The position numbers and the translations under genes are program-made. This document shows positions 8,218 through 15,053 of a stretch of DNA of 15,326 nt, piece after piece. Numbering within the stretch: position 1 is the stretch's first letter; every line of letters starts with the position of its first letter. The notes beneath the pieces were generated by a model, which saw only the letters and a program-made list of their open reading frames with translations, did not search any database and was not told the DNA's origin. The DNA comes from CAYXVJ01 sp964558445 (GTDB taxonomy: Bacteria; Bacillota; Clostridia; Saccharofermentanales; Fastidiosipilaceae): positions 1 through 15,326 of the forward strand of contig CAZLEA010000036.1 in NCBI GenBank assembly GCA_964558445.1, read 5' to 3'.

Positions 8218-8709
8218 CTAGCGATCAATCAGTACATCGTTACCCAATAACATACCCGGGAAGCCTTGTTGTCTGTAATACTCGTAGACACAGATCGCAA
8301 CTGAGTTCGAGAGATTGAGACTTCTGTTCTCCGCATGCATCGGGATGCGGATGCCCCGCTCGGGGTGTGCGATGAGCATGGATTCGGGGAGGCCTGCGGT
8401 CTCCTTACCAAACACGATCAAGCTATTGTCCGGATAATCGATATCGCTATAGACTTGCTTCGTCTTCGTAGACGCATAGTAGATGCCGTCGAAGTGGCGC
8501 GCCGAGATGAGCTCATCGAAGCTATCCCAGAGGTCGATCTTCAAACGATACCAGTAATCGAGGCCCGCTCGCTTCAGCTGCTTGTCATCCAGACTGAAAC
8601 CAAGCTTGCCGACGAGGTGCAGGTGCGTATCGGTTGCGACACAGGTGCGCGATATATTTCCGGTATTCGCAGGGATCTCCGGTTCGATTAGGGCTATATG
8701 CAGAGCCAT
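8218..8709 (-). CDS. trmL: tRNA (cytidine/uridine(34)-2'-O)-methyltransferase TrmL
   Basis: The 163 residues match the TrmL branch of the SPOUT superfamily (E. coli TrmL is 157 residues). The N-terminal motif has EPEIPANTGNISRTC, with Arg21. The two knot motifs follow: FGKETAGLP at 100-108 and IPMHAENRSLNLSNSVAI at 122-139. These bind S-adenosylmethionine. The enzyme methylates the ribose of the wobble base in tRNA-Leu isoacceptors in the cytoplasm. The start ATG has AGAGGA 7 bases upstream. It lies between whiA and the sensor kinase gene, an unusual link from a housekeeping cluster to a sugar-uptake module. A weak internal promoter may precede it. Confidence 0.95.
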   Translation of the reverse strand: MALHIALIEPEIPANTGNISRTCVATDTHLHLVGKLGFSLDDKQLKRAGLDYWYRLKIDLWDSFDELISARHFDGIYYASTKTKQVYSDIDYPDNSLIVFGKETAGLPESMLIAHPERGIRIPMHAENRSLNLSNSVAICVYEYYRQQGFPGMLLGNDVLIDR

Positions 8710-8730
8710 GTTCAGGTCCTCTCAAATTGG

Positions 8731-8760
8731 ATTATGGTCGCCGGTCGTCTAATTTGTCTG
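8731..8760 (-). promoter_or_regulatory. Possible internal sigma-A promoter for trmL and the two-component genes
   Basis: On the minus strand, CAGACA (8755-8760) and CATAAT (8731-8736) are 18 bases apart, matching 4 of 6 and 5 of 6 consensus positions. The start site would fall near 8724, giving a short leader that begins at the trmL ribosome binding site. The -35 lies within the end of whiA. This is suggestive only. Confidence 0.3.
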
Positions 8761-9681
8761 GTCTGTCTCGCCAGCTTCGTACGCTTCTCGCTCCTTGGCG
8801 ATGATACGTTCGAGCTTCTGCAAACGATGATTCATGCCGGACTTGCCAAGTGGCGGATCGAGTAGTTCGCCAAGTTCGACGAGCGAGTGCGCCGGATTGT
8901 CCAAGCGGACGCGTGCGGCTTCCTCCAGATCCTCCGGCAACTTATCAAGGCCGAAGATCTCGTCGTACCAGCTGAGCGCTTCGAGCTGTCTGGCCGCTGT
9001 ATTCGCGATGCGCCTCGCGTTTGCCGTATCGCAGTTGACCATGCGATTCACCGTATTGCGCATCTCCTTCTCGACTCGAAGCGATTCGAATTGCAGGAGC
9101 GAGACATGCGCGCCAACGAGGCCCAGGAAATCTGCGATCTGCTGGCCGTCCTTCAGATAGACGACGTTATAACCGTATCGCTTAAGGAGACTGCCGTTGA
9201 TCTCATGACGCTCGAGTAGTCCCAGGCAGAAGCGGGCGACTTGCAGACGCCTGCAAGCGAGTTCCATGTGATAGGCCCTACTCGGCTCCGATACGGAACC
9301 ACCGGCCAGATACATATATTTCAGAATATGTCGCTCATCTTCGGCGCTAAGCTCTGCGGCCGGGGATGTGAAGCGACCGTGCAGGGTATCAAACGAGAGC
9401 ACGTCGGCCAGGAAGTCCGCGACTTCATCCAGAGCCTCACGCCCTTCCACGCGAATCGTAAACAATTCTCGGCCCTTCGTGATGCTGCCTTCCAAACCGA
9501 GCACACGATCGAAGTCTTGGAGCAAGCGCTCCGTGAAGCGCTCATGACTGCTGGCCAGTGTCAGATAGGTCGAATAGAAGCGCGCATTTAACAAGAGGGC
9601 AGTCGCCAGTTCCAGCTCCTGCTCTCTTAGGTCTGCCTCGCTGCGGCAGAGATCGTCTTTTATAGCTTGCGAAAAGGACAT
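8749..9681 (-). CDS. whiA: WhiA-family DNA-binding protein
   Basis: The 310 residues match WhiA in full length (about 310-330 in Bacillota). The N-terminal region starts MSFSQAIKDDLCR. The degenerate LAGLIDADG homing-endonuclease-like part includes YLAGGSVSEP and YHMEL at about 122-141. The conserved NCDTANARRIANTAARQ segment is at about 216-232, and the C-terminal helix-turn-helix at about 255-296 has the form NPAHSLVELGELLDPPLGKSGMNHRL. WhiA is a sporulation regulator in Streptomyces; in Bacillus subtilis it affects cell division and chromosome segregation. It is the last gene of the conserved rapZ-yvcK-whiA set, 15 bases after yvcK, with GGGGAG 10 bases before its ATG. No crh or ptsH gene follows, unlike some relatives. 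Confidence 0.97.
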   Translation of the reverse strand: MSFSQAIKDDLCRSEADLREQELELATALLLNARFYSTYLTLASSHERFTERLLQDFDRVLGLEGSITKGRELFTIRVEGREALDEVADFLADVLSFDTLHGRFTSPAAELSAEDERHILKYMYLAGGSVSEPSRAYHMELACRRLQVARFCLGLLERHEINGSLLKRYGYNVVYLKDGQQIADFLGLVGAHVSLLQFESLRVEKEMRNTVNRMVNCDTANARRIANTAARQLEALSWYDEIFGLDKLPEDLEEAARVRLDNPAHSLVELGELLDPPLGKSGMNHRLQKLERIIAKEREAYEAGETDQTN

Positions 9682-9696
9682 CCGCTCATTACTCCC

Positions 9697-10767
9697 CTAC
9701 ATACTCGCATCGTTGTCTCTGCCGAACACCTTCGTATCGGCCTCTGCAATCTTGCGATCGACCGCTTCCGCGGCCAGGCTCATCAGGATCTTGGCCAAGG
9801 CCTCGCTGTCATGGCGTACCCTGTTATCTTGAATCAGCATCATATTCTCACGGATCAATTCGAAACCGCCCTCAGGCGCTTCGCCGTTACAATAGACGGC
9901 TTCAGCATTCTGTTCCTCGTAGCGCTCCAAGATGCGCGGGTCGATAACGGCTTGATTAGCGACCACATAATCGAGGAAGCTTGGCCCCTTGTTACAGGCA
10001 TCGAGCAGCGCCGTCACATGATCGGAGCACATGTAGCCTCTTGTCTCGGCCGGTTGCGTCATGATATTACAGACATAAGTGACCGTCGCATCCGTCTCTT
10101 CGATCGCATCAACGATCTCAGGGAATAATAGGTTTGGAATAATACTCGTGTAGAGGCTACCCGGTCCCAAGACGACGAGATCTGCCTCCCGTATCTCTGT
10201 TATCGCTTCGGGCAGAGCGACGGCCTCTTCCGGCACCATACGAATCCGCTCTATCCTTACACCATCCGGTAAGTCGTGCTCGCCGATCGCCGACTCCCCC
10301 TCTATCGTACGGCCATCGCTTAATTCCGCGACGATATTGACATCGTTTAACGAAACAGGCAAGACCTTACCGATAACCGCCAGTGCGTTGGAGAAGTTAC
10401 GGATTCCATCGTAGAAGCTCCCCGTGATCTCCGTCATCGCGGCGATGAAGAGATTGCCGAAGTTATGTCCGGCGAGGCTCCCTTCTGCGAAACGATGGTT
10501 CATCAGCGGATCCATAATCGTCTCCGTATCGGCCAGCGCCATGATGCAGTTGCGTATGTCGCCCGGCGGAAGCATACCCAGATCCTTGCGCAGCATGCCG
10601 GACGAGCCGCCGTTATCCGCGACCGTCACGATGGCGGTCAGATTCTCGGTATAGCGTTTCAAACCGCGCAGCATGGTAGACAGACCCGTACCGCCGCCGA
10701 TGACGACGACTCTGGGGCCCTTGGCGGGTGCCCTCAAGTAGCGGGCGATCTGTCTGTGCCGGTTCAT
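9697..10767 (-). CDS. yvcK: YvcK/GlmR family regulator (gluconeogenesis factor)
   Basis: The 356 residues belong to the CofD/YvcK family. The nucleotide-sugar binding region near the N-terminus has VVVIGGGTGLS (20-30), VTVADNGGSSG (48-57) and PPGDIRNC (67-74). Further conserved stretches are LGPGSLYTSIIPNLL and CNIMTQPAETRGY in the second half. In B. subtilis the homologue (GlmR) binds UDP-GlcNAc and stimulates GlmS; mutants fail on gluconeogenic carbon sources. It is thought to direct carbon into peptidoglycan precursors. Its ATG overlaps the rapZ stop by 4 bases (ATGA), so the two genes are translationally coupled. The catalytic CofD activity is not expected in this branch. Confidence 0.96.
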   Translation of the reverse strand: MNRHRQIARYLRAPAKGPRVVVIGGGTGLSTMLRGLKRYTENLTAIVTVADNGGSSGMLRKDLGMLPPGDIRNCIMALADTETIMDPLMNHRFAEGSLAGHNFGNLFIAAMTEITGSFYDGIRNFSNALAVIGKVLPVSLNDVNIVAELSDGRTIEGESAIGEHDLPDGVRIERIRMVPEEAVALPEAITEIREADLVVLGPGSLYTSIIPNLLFPEIVDAIEETDATVTYVCNIMTQPAETRGYMCSDHVTALLDACNKGPSFLDYVVANQAVIDPRILERYEEQNAEAVYCNGEAPEGGFELIRENMMLIQDNRVRHDSEALAKILMSLAAEAVDRKIAEADTKVFGRDNDASM

Positions 10768-11687
10768 TCGTCTGTCCTCTCTTCTGCAACTGCTGCAGAT
10801 TGTCGCTTCACATAGCTATCCTTGTCGATATCGCGATGCTTCACGAGAACCCGATAACCGCTCTCCTTCAGGCGCCGTGCAATCTCTTCGGCAAGTGCGA
10901 CGGAGCGATGACGACCGCCCGTACAACCGACGGCCAGGTTCAGACGTACCTTCCCCTCTCTAACATAATACGGAAGGATGTGGAGGATGGCTGCCATACG
11001 AAGCTCAAGCCAGCGCTCGGTCTCCGGATAGCCAAGTACCAGATTATAGATATCCTCGTCCAGGCCACATAACGGCCTCAGGCGCTCATCGTAATAGGGG
11101 TTTGGGATGAAGCGAACATCCATCACTTCATCGGAATCGGCGGGTATACCGTACTTGAAGCCGAAGGATTCGACCAGTATCGATAACCTCTGCTCATACA
11201 CCTTGTTCTCGCTGAGGAGATCATAGAGGAAGTCTCTTAGGCTTCGCACATCAAGCTTACTGGTATCGAGCACCTGGTCTGCGATATTGCGAAGCGGCTC
11301 GAGACGGGTACGCTCCTTCTTGATGGCTTGTACAATCGACATCTGCTCTGCCATCGGATGATTGCGCCTCGACTGCTTGTAGCGACTAATGAGAACCTCA
11401 TCCGAGCAGTCCAGATAGATAACGCGATACTTGTAACCGCTCTCCGAGAGCTCGTCTAGTGCCTGCATCGTACCGTTGAAGAACTCGGCGCTGCGCACAT
11501 CCACAACGAAGGCGAGGCGATGGATACCGTAGCCTTCGCCGTTTCTGCCTTCGAGGAAGGTCTTGACCATACTGGAGAGCAGCTGTGGCGGCAAATTATC
11601 CACACAAAAGTAGCCCATGTCTTCCAAATAGTCGACAGCGACGCTCTTCCCCGCACCGGACATACCGGTTAAGATGATAATCTCCAT
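10764..11687 (-). CDS. rapZ: RNase adapter/nucleotide-binding protein RapZ (YvcJ family)
   Basis: The 307 residues have an N-terminal P-loop GMSGAGKS at 8-15, a conserved DVRSAEFF segment at 63-70, LDCSDEVLISRYKQSRRNHP at about 92-111, DVRFIPNPYY at 190-199 and the C-terminal GCTGGRHRSV motif at 254-263. The C-terminal domain binds glucosamine-6-phosphate in E. coli RapZ, where it controls GlmS through small RNAs. The Gram-positive YvcJ protein binds and hydrolyses nucleotides, and its target is less clear. GGGAG lies about 6 bases upstream of the ATG. It lies between murB and yvcK, consistent with a role in balancing amino-sugar synthesis for the cell wall. Confidence 0.97.
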   Translation of the reverse strand: MEIIILTGMSGAGKSVAVDYLEDMGYFCVDNLPPQLLSSMVKTFLEGRNGEGYGIHRLAFVVDVRSAEFFNGTMQALDELSESGYKYRVIYLDCSDEVLISRYKQSRRNHPMAEQMSIVQAIKKERTRLEPLRNIADQVLDTSKLDVRSLRDFLYDLLSENKVYEQRLSILVESFGFKYGIPADSDEVMDVRFIPNPYYDERLRPLCGLDEDIYNLVLGYPETERWLELRMAAILHILPYYVREGKVRLNLAVGCTGGRHRSVALAEEIARRLKESGYRVLVKHRDIDKDSYVKRQSAAVAEERTDE

Positions 11688-11721
11688 AGCTTACTCCCAG
11701 AGGTTTAACCCTTCGACACCG

Positions 11722-12720
11722 TTAATCGATCATGCGAATTTCTGTCTCCAAATCGACCGAGAAGGTGTCCTTCACGACCGTCTGAATATGCTTGACGAGT
11801 GCACGTATATCTTCTGCCGTCGCATTACCGCGATTGATGATGAAGCCCGCATGCTTCTCCGATACCTCGGCACCGCCGATTCTACAGCCGCGCAGGCCTG
11901 CATCGGAAATCAGCTTACCCGCATAGTAGCCGGTCGGTCGCTTGAACACGGATCCCCCGCTCGGATACTCAAGCGGCTGTGTCGACTGGCGTCGCTTCGT
12001 GAAGTCCTCGATCAGTGAGCGAATCAATACTTCGTCACCGCGCTTCAATTGGAAGATAGACGACAATACGAGGCTGCCGCTATCGCTAAACAAGCTGTGG
12101 CGATAGGCATAATCGTGCTCTCTTCCCACGGCCATACGAATCTTGTTGTCCTGATCGATGTAGTTTGTCGCGATAATCACGTCTTCCATCGAATAGCCGT
12201 AAGCGCCTGCGTTCATGAAGACCGCACCGCCGACACTACCCGGGATACCGCAGGCGAACTCGAGTCCGCACAGCGATTCGTCCGCGGCAAACGCCGACAA
12301 ATCGGCCAACAAGGCGCCGCTCTCGGCGAGGACATAGATCGCATCTTCTTCCAGGCGTGCCGCCATCGCATCATCGATGTTCGTGCCGGCAAGCGAAGCC
12401 ATGACCTCTTCGCGGCTGATGAGGCGAATCTGCTTCATCGCACCACAAAACTGTATGACCATATGACGGATCCCCTCGTCTGCAATGACGACATTCGATC
12501 CGCATCCAAGCACCGTAACGGGCAAGTCGATGGCACGGCAGGTACCAAGCATACGAATCAGATCTTGTGCCGAAGAGGGCTTGTAATAGAGCTCTGCGGG
12601 GCCGCCGACACGGAAGGTCGTATGCGGGGCCAAGGGCTCGTCTCGTACAATCTGGTCAGCCAGATCCGGCAACAACGAAACGAGGGTGCTGTACGCGCTT
12701 CTTGTGATTTTCTTTTCCAT
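11722..12720 (-). CDS. murB: UDP-N-acetylenolpyruvoylglucosamine reductase MurB
   Basis: The 332-residue protein carries the FAD-binding region (TTFRVGGPAELYY at 34-46, LGCGSNVVIADEG at 71-83, GIPGSVGGAVFMNAGAYG at 158-175). Its active-site features are YRHSLF at 206-211, PSGGSVFKRP with Ser257, and Glu327 in LETEIRMID near the end. It reduces UDP-GlcNAc-enolpyruvate to UDP-MurNAc with NADPH in the cytoplasm. The layout is the type II form common in Bacillota. It is about 30 residues longer than usual, largely because of an expanded stretch at about 98-131. The ATG lacks any ribosome binding site. Instead an in-frame five-codon ORF with a good site ends 3 bases upstream, so re-initiation is likely. 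It follows hprK by 30 bases. Confidence 0.96.
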   Translation of the reverse strand: MEKKITRSAYSTLVSLLPDLADQIVRDEPLAPHTTFRVGGPAELYYKPSSAQDLIRMLGTCRAIDLPVTVLGCGSNVVIADEGIRHMVIQFCGAMKQIRLISREEVMASLAGTNIDDAMAARLEEDAIYVLAESGALLADLSAFAADESLCGLEFACGIPGSVGGAVFMNAGAYGYSMEDVIIATNYIDQDNKIRMAVGREHDYAYRHSLFSDSGSLVLSSIFQLKRGDEVLIRSLIEDFTKRRQSTQPLEYPSGGSVFKRPTGYYAGKLISDAGLRGCRIGGAEVSEKHAGFIINRGNATAEDIRALVKHIQTVVKDTFSVDLETEIRMID

Positions 12721-12723
12721 TAT

Positions 12724-12741
12724 TTAACTACGGTGCAGCAT
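12724..12741 (-). CDS. Five-codon leader ORF in front of murB
   Basis: ATG at 12741 begins MLHRS and stops at TAA 12724-12726, in the same frame as murB and 3 bases before its start. AAGGTG at 12747-12752 is 5 bases upstream and overlaps the hprK stop codon. murB itself has no such site. The leader may couple murB translation to hprK, or it may be a former longer murB start broken by a stop codon. Its translation is inferred. Confidence 0.4.
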   Translation of the reverse strand: MLHRS

Positions 12742-12750
12742 CGCCACACC

Positions 12751-13677
12751 TTATTCCTTATTCGCTTTATTCTTGCCAAAGAGACGGTCGGTCAACGCTT
12801 GCGCCGCATTGTAGCCCATCGTCTTCTGACGGAAGTTGATAGCGGCCACCTCAACGATGATCGCAAGGTTTCGCCCCGGTCGGACCGGAATCGTGGCCGA
12901 CGGGACTTGGATGCCCAGAATCTCCGTATACTCTTGGTTGATACCAAGACGCTCGTAGACCTTCTTCTCATCCCAAATCTCTAGATTGATAACAAAATTG
13001 ATGTTCTCTTGCATCTTGACCGAGGAGACACCAAACAGCTCCTTGACGTCCATGATGCCAAGTCCGCGCAACTCGATTAGGTGGCGGATAATCTCGGGCG
13101 CTTGCCCGAGCAGCGTCGTCTCCGAAACACGTCGGACTTCGACCAGGTCGTCCGCGATGAGGCGGTGGCCGCGATTGACAATCTCCATGGCGGTCTCGGA
13201 CTTACCGACTCCGCTCTCTCCCAGAATCAAGATACCCTCGCCGTAGATTTCGACCAGAACACCATGCAGTGTGGTCGTCGGCGCAAGTTCCACGTTCAGG
13301 AACTTAATCAGTGAGCTCATGATATTGGATGTTGCTTCGTCCGTGCGAAGCAGAGGAATCGAATAGCGCTCGGAGCACTCACGCATCTCGGGGTAGACCT
13401 CGTGATGACGCGAGAGGATGAGGCAGGGAATCCGCATACTAAATAGATGCTCGAGGCTTGCATAACGCGCCTCGGCATCCAAACTGGCCAGATAAGCCAT
13501 CTCCATATTCCCAAACAATTGGATTCGATCCGGACCGAAGTGCTCGAAGTAGCCGGTCAATTGCAAACCGGGCCTCGTGACGTCGGCAACAGTAATGAGG
13601 ATATCCTCGGTATTCCCGAATGATGTGATCTCCTCTAGCTTAAACTCATCAATAATGGACTTCAGATTAACTGCCAC
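12751..13677 (-). CDS. hprK: HPr kinase/phosphorylase
   Basis: The 308-residue enzyme has the N-terminal substrate-recognition domain (about 1-125) and the C-terminal kinase domain. Conserved features are LHGVLVEIYG near 138-147, the P-loop GESGVGKS at 153-160, HRLIADDLVEV at 172-182 with the catalytic Asp pair, and the family signature LIELRGLGIMDVKELFGVSSV at about 200-220. It phosphorylates and dephosphorylates HPr at Ser46 in response to fructose-1,6-bisphosphate, ATP and phosphate, which feeds CcpA-type catabolite repression. An in-frame ATG at 13692 exists but has no ribosome binding site. GGGAGGA just after it lies 6 bases before GTG 13677, and the N-terminus VAVNLKSIIDEF then fits the family, so I place the start at the GTG. 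It heads the cell-wall and carbon-control operon behind a tRNA terminator. Confidence 0.96.
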   Translation of the reverse strand: MAVNLKSIIDEFKLEEITSFGNTEDILITVADVTRPGLQLTGYFEHFGPDRIQLFGNMEMAYLASLDAEARYASLEHLFSMRIPCLILSRHHEVYPEMRECSERYSIPLLRTDEATSNIMSSLIKFLNVELAPTTTLHGVLVEIYGEGILILGESGVGKSETAMEIVNRGHRLIADDLVEVRRVSETTLLGQAPEIIRHLIELRGLGIMDVKELFGVSSVKMQENINFVINLEIWDEKKVYERLGINQEYTEILGIQVPSATIPVRPGRNLAIIVEVAAINFRQKTMGYNAAQALTDRLFGKNKANKE

Positions 13678-13683
13678 CGTTCT

Positions 13684-13690
13684 TCCTCCC
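13684..13690 (-). promoter_or_regulatory. Ribosome binding site fixing the hprK start at GTG 13677
   Basis: GGGAGGA on the minus strand lies 6 bases before GTG 13677. It lies immediately within and after the alternative ATG 13692, whose own upstream sequence has no purine-rich site. Confidence 0.7.
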
Positions 13691-13710
13691 ATAGCTTGTC
13701 GATCACTATC

Positions 13711-13719
13711 AGTTTACCA
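13711..13719 (-). promoter_or_regulatory. Possible extended -10 promoter for the hprK operon
   Basis: TGGTAAACT on the minus strand matches the extended -10 form TGN plus a 4 of 6 match to TATAAT. No convincing -35 is found 16 to 18 bases upstream. It would start transcription near 13704, between the tRNA terminator and hprK, where a promoter is expected. Confidence 0.3.
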
Positions 13720-13776
13720 CAAGATCAACGCATTCGTTCTCTACAATGTGGGGTCATCATTCGTAATTTATGCATC

Positions 13777-13803
13777 AAAAAAGCCGATTACAAGAACCGG
13801 CTT
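13777..13803 (-). terminator. Rho-independent terminator of the tRNA-Gly gene
   Basis: A perfect 6-base stem joins 13798-13803 and 13781-13786 around an 11-base loop, and the stem runs into six T residues on the minus strand. It lies 12 bases after the tRNA 3' end and isolates it from hprK. Confidence 0.75.
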
Positions 13804-13815
13804 CTTCTATCTGCT

Positions 13816-13890
13816 TGGAGCGGAATACGAGATTCGAACTCGCGACTTTCACCTTGGCAAGGTGACACTCTACCACTGAGTTAATTCCGC
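13816..13890 (-). tRNA. tRNA-Gly(GCC)
   Basis: The 75-base gene folds into a full cloverleaf. The acceptor stem is GCGGAAT/ATTCCGC, the D stem ACTC/GAGT with loop AGTGGTA, the anticodon stem TCACC/GGTGA with loop TTGCCAA, and the T arm GCGAG-TTCGAAT-CTCGT. The discriminator is T and the terminal CCA is encoded. The anticodon GCC is at 13856-13858. It has its own strong promoter and terminator and so is a single-gene unit between the HEAT-like gene and hprK. Confidence 0.97.
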
Positions 13891-13910
13891 AGGTCTCAGG
13901 CACGAAGACT

Positions 13911-13939
13911 ATTCTATGCCCTAAACCCAAACTTGTCAA
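13911..13939 (-). promoter_or_regulatory. Sigma-A promoter of tRNA-Gly
   Basis: On the minus strand, a consensus TTGACA (13934-13939) and TAGAAT (13911-13916) are separated by exactly 17 bases. Transcription would begin near 13904, about 14 bases before the mature tRNA 5' end. Confidence 0.85.
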
Positions 13940-13968
13940 CCGTCGCCGAAGTCACTTCGAGCCCGCCG

Positions 13969-14892
13969 TTAATACAGCGGTCCGCCCGTCTCCCCGCTTG
14001 CGAAATCTTGGAACGGATCCGGCAAGTCCTTGGTGGATCCGCCGAGGCGCTTGATCGACGAGATCGCTTCATAGTAGAGTTGACGATCGACTTCCTTCTC
14101 ATATTCGATGATGTAATTACGTAGCAGTACAATACCGCGAGGATCACCGTAGTCACCGATACAAATCGCGGCAATCACCTTGCGCTCCGCCTTACGAAAG
14201 GCCTGGCGAAGCAGCGGATAGATATCTGCGTCACGCTCGTCCATCGCCTGTTGTGTCAAGAATACCAGGAGATATTCGTATGCCGAATTATACTTGCCTC
14301 CACCCTCATGGTAGGACTCCAAGCGGCTCACAATCGCGTCAATACCGCTCGAGCCGAACTGCATGAAGAAGTACTGCCCGGCATCCGTGATGACGCCCTG
14401 TGGCTCGTTTACGGCCGTAAAACGCTCGATAAATACAGGGATGAAGTCTGAATCCTGCCACTCACCGAGCAAGCGGATCGCCGCGGCTGCGATCAAGATC
14501 GAATCGCTTGTATCGACTTGTTCATAAGAGACCGTCGTCGCGAGCCGCCGCAATTCCGGCACTAGTTCTTCGGCCTCTCTCCCCAGACGGATCTTGAGCA
14601 AGTCCGGCAGCTCCTCGTCACAGGCTACGGCTGCGATCCTCAGGGTTGCCAAGAGCTCCTCCGGGCCGTCCAAATCTGCATAGAAGCGGTCTGCGGTCTT
14701 CCCACCCAGCACTTCGAGCGGCTGATCGTGCCAGCTCTGCATCGCATTCATGGTCTCATTTCGTATCTGAGTATAGAAATCTTGTGAATCGGCCCGGTCG
14801 GGATCGATTCCTTCGACAATACGGTCAAAGGTCTGGGCTATAGCCTCATTATAGGCTTCGAATAGGGCTATGGCTTCGCGCTCGTTATACAT
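13969..14892 (-). CDS. Uncharacterised HEAT-like alpha-helical repeat protein
   Basis: I do not recognise a named family for this 307-residue protein. It has no signal peptide or membrane segment and is acidic and mostly helical. The N-terminal third includes WHDQPLEVLGGKTADRF at about 54-70. That resembles a short segment with a conserved GGKT(P) core seen in other uncharacterised clostridial helical proteins, by my recollection only. The rest has repeated amphipathic helix pairs, for example around 125-150, 205-235 and 235-290 (VIAAICIGDYGDPRGIVLLRNYI), in the style of HEAT repeats. These usually act as protein-binding scaffolds. The ATG has AAGGAG 8 bases upstream and its own good promoter. 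It is probably a single-gene transcript and has no visible functional tie to its neighbours. Confidence 0.85.
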   Translation of the reverse strand: MYNEREAIALFEAYNEAIAQTFDRIVEGIDPDRADSQDFYTQIRNETMNAMQSWHDQPLEVLGGKTADRFYADLDGPEELLATLRIAAVACDEELPDLLKIRLGREAEELVPELRRLATTVSYEQVDTSDSILIAAAAIRLLGEWQDSDFIPVFIERFTAVNEPQGVITDAGQYFFMQFGSSGIDAIVSRLESYHEGGGKYNSAYEYLLVFLTQQAMDERDADIYPLLRQAFRKAERKVIAAICIGDYGDPRGIVLLRNYIIEYEKEVDRQLYYEAISSIKRLGGSTKDLPDPFQDFASGETGGPLY

Positions 14893-14930
14893 ATATTTGA
14901 CTCCTTCGATCTGACAATTCGCTCTTGCTT

Positions 14931-14959
14931 ATTGTACCGTTTCTATACTACGATGCCAA
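14931..14959 (-). promoter_or_regulatory. Sigma-A promoter of the HEAT-like gene
   Basis: On the minus strand, TTGGCA (14954-14959) and TACAAT (14931-14936) are separated by exactly 17 bases, each matching 5 of 6 consensus positions. The expected start near 14924 leaves a leader of about 32 bases that includes the AAGGAG site. Confidence 0.75.
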
Positions 14960-14984
14960 CGAAGGACTTGGCAGAAGAGACGTC

Positions 14985-15023
14985 CCCCCGGACGAAGTCC
15001 GGTCAAGGCCTTGCGTCCGGGGG
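14985..15023. repeat. GC-rich hairpin with an alternative internal stem
   Basis: A perfect 10-base inverted repeat, CCCCCGGACG (14985-14994) and CGTCCGGGGG (15014-15023), surrounds a 19-base loop. An alternative 6-base stem CCGGAC/GTCCGG with a 3-base loop sits at 14988-15002 and shares its left arm, so the two cannot form together. The element lies 30 bases after the remnant gene's stop and before the next promoter, where a terminator would be expected, but no T-tract follows on either strand. Confidence 0.6.
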
Positions 15024-15053
15024 CGGTATACCAAGCGGTATTTGGCTTCCATC

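Noticed and set aside
12049..12984. A 311-codon plus-strand open frame spanning murB and the end of hprK.
   Set aside because: Its length arises from codon bias in two well-identified minus-strand genes and the murB-hprK gap. It has no recognisable domain or initiation signal.
13947..13959. Small palindrome CGAAGT-C-ACTTCG after the HEAT-like gene as a terminator.
   Set aside because: The stem allows only 5 pairs with a minimal loop and no T-tract follows; it lies just before the tRNA promoter and may be chance.
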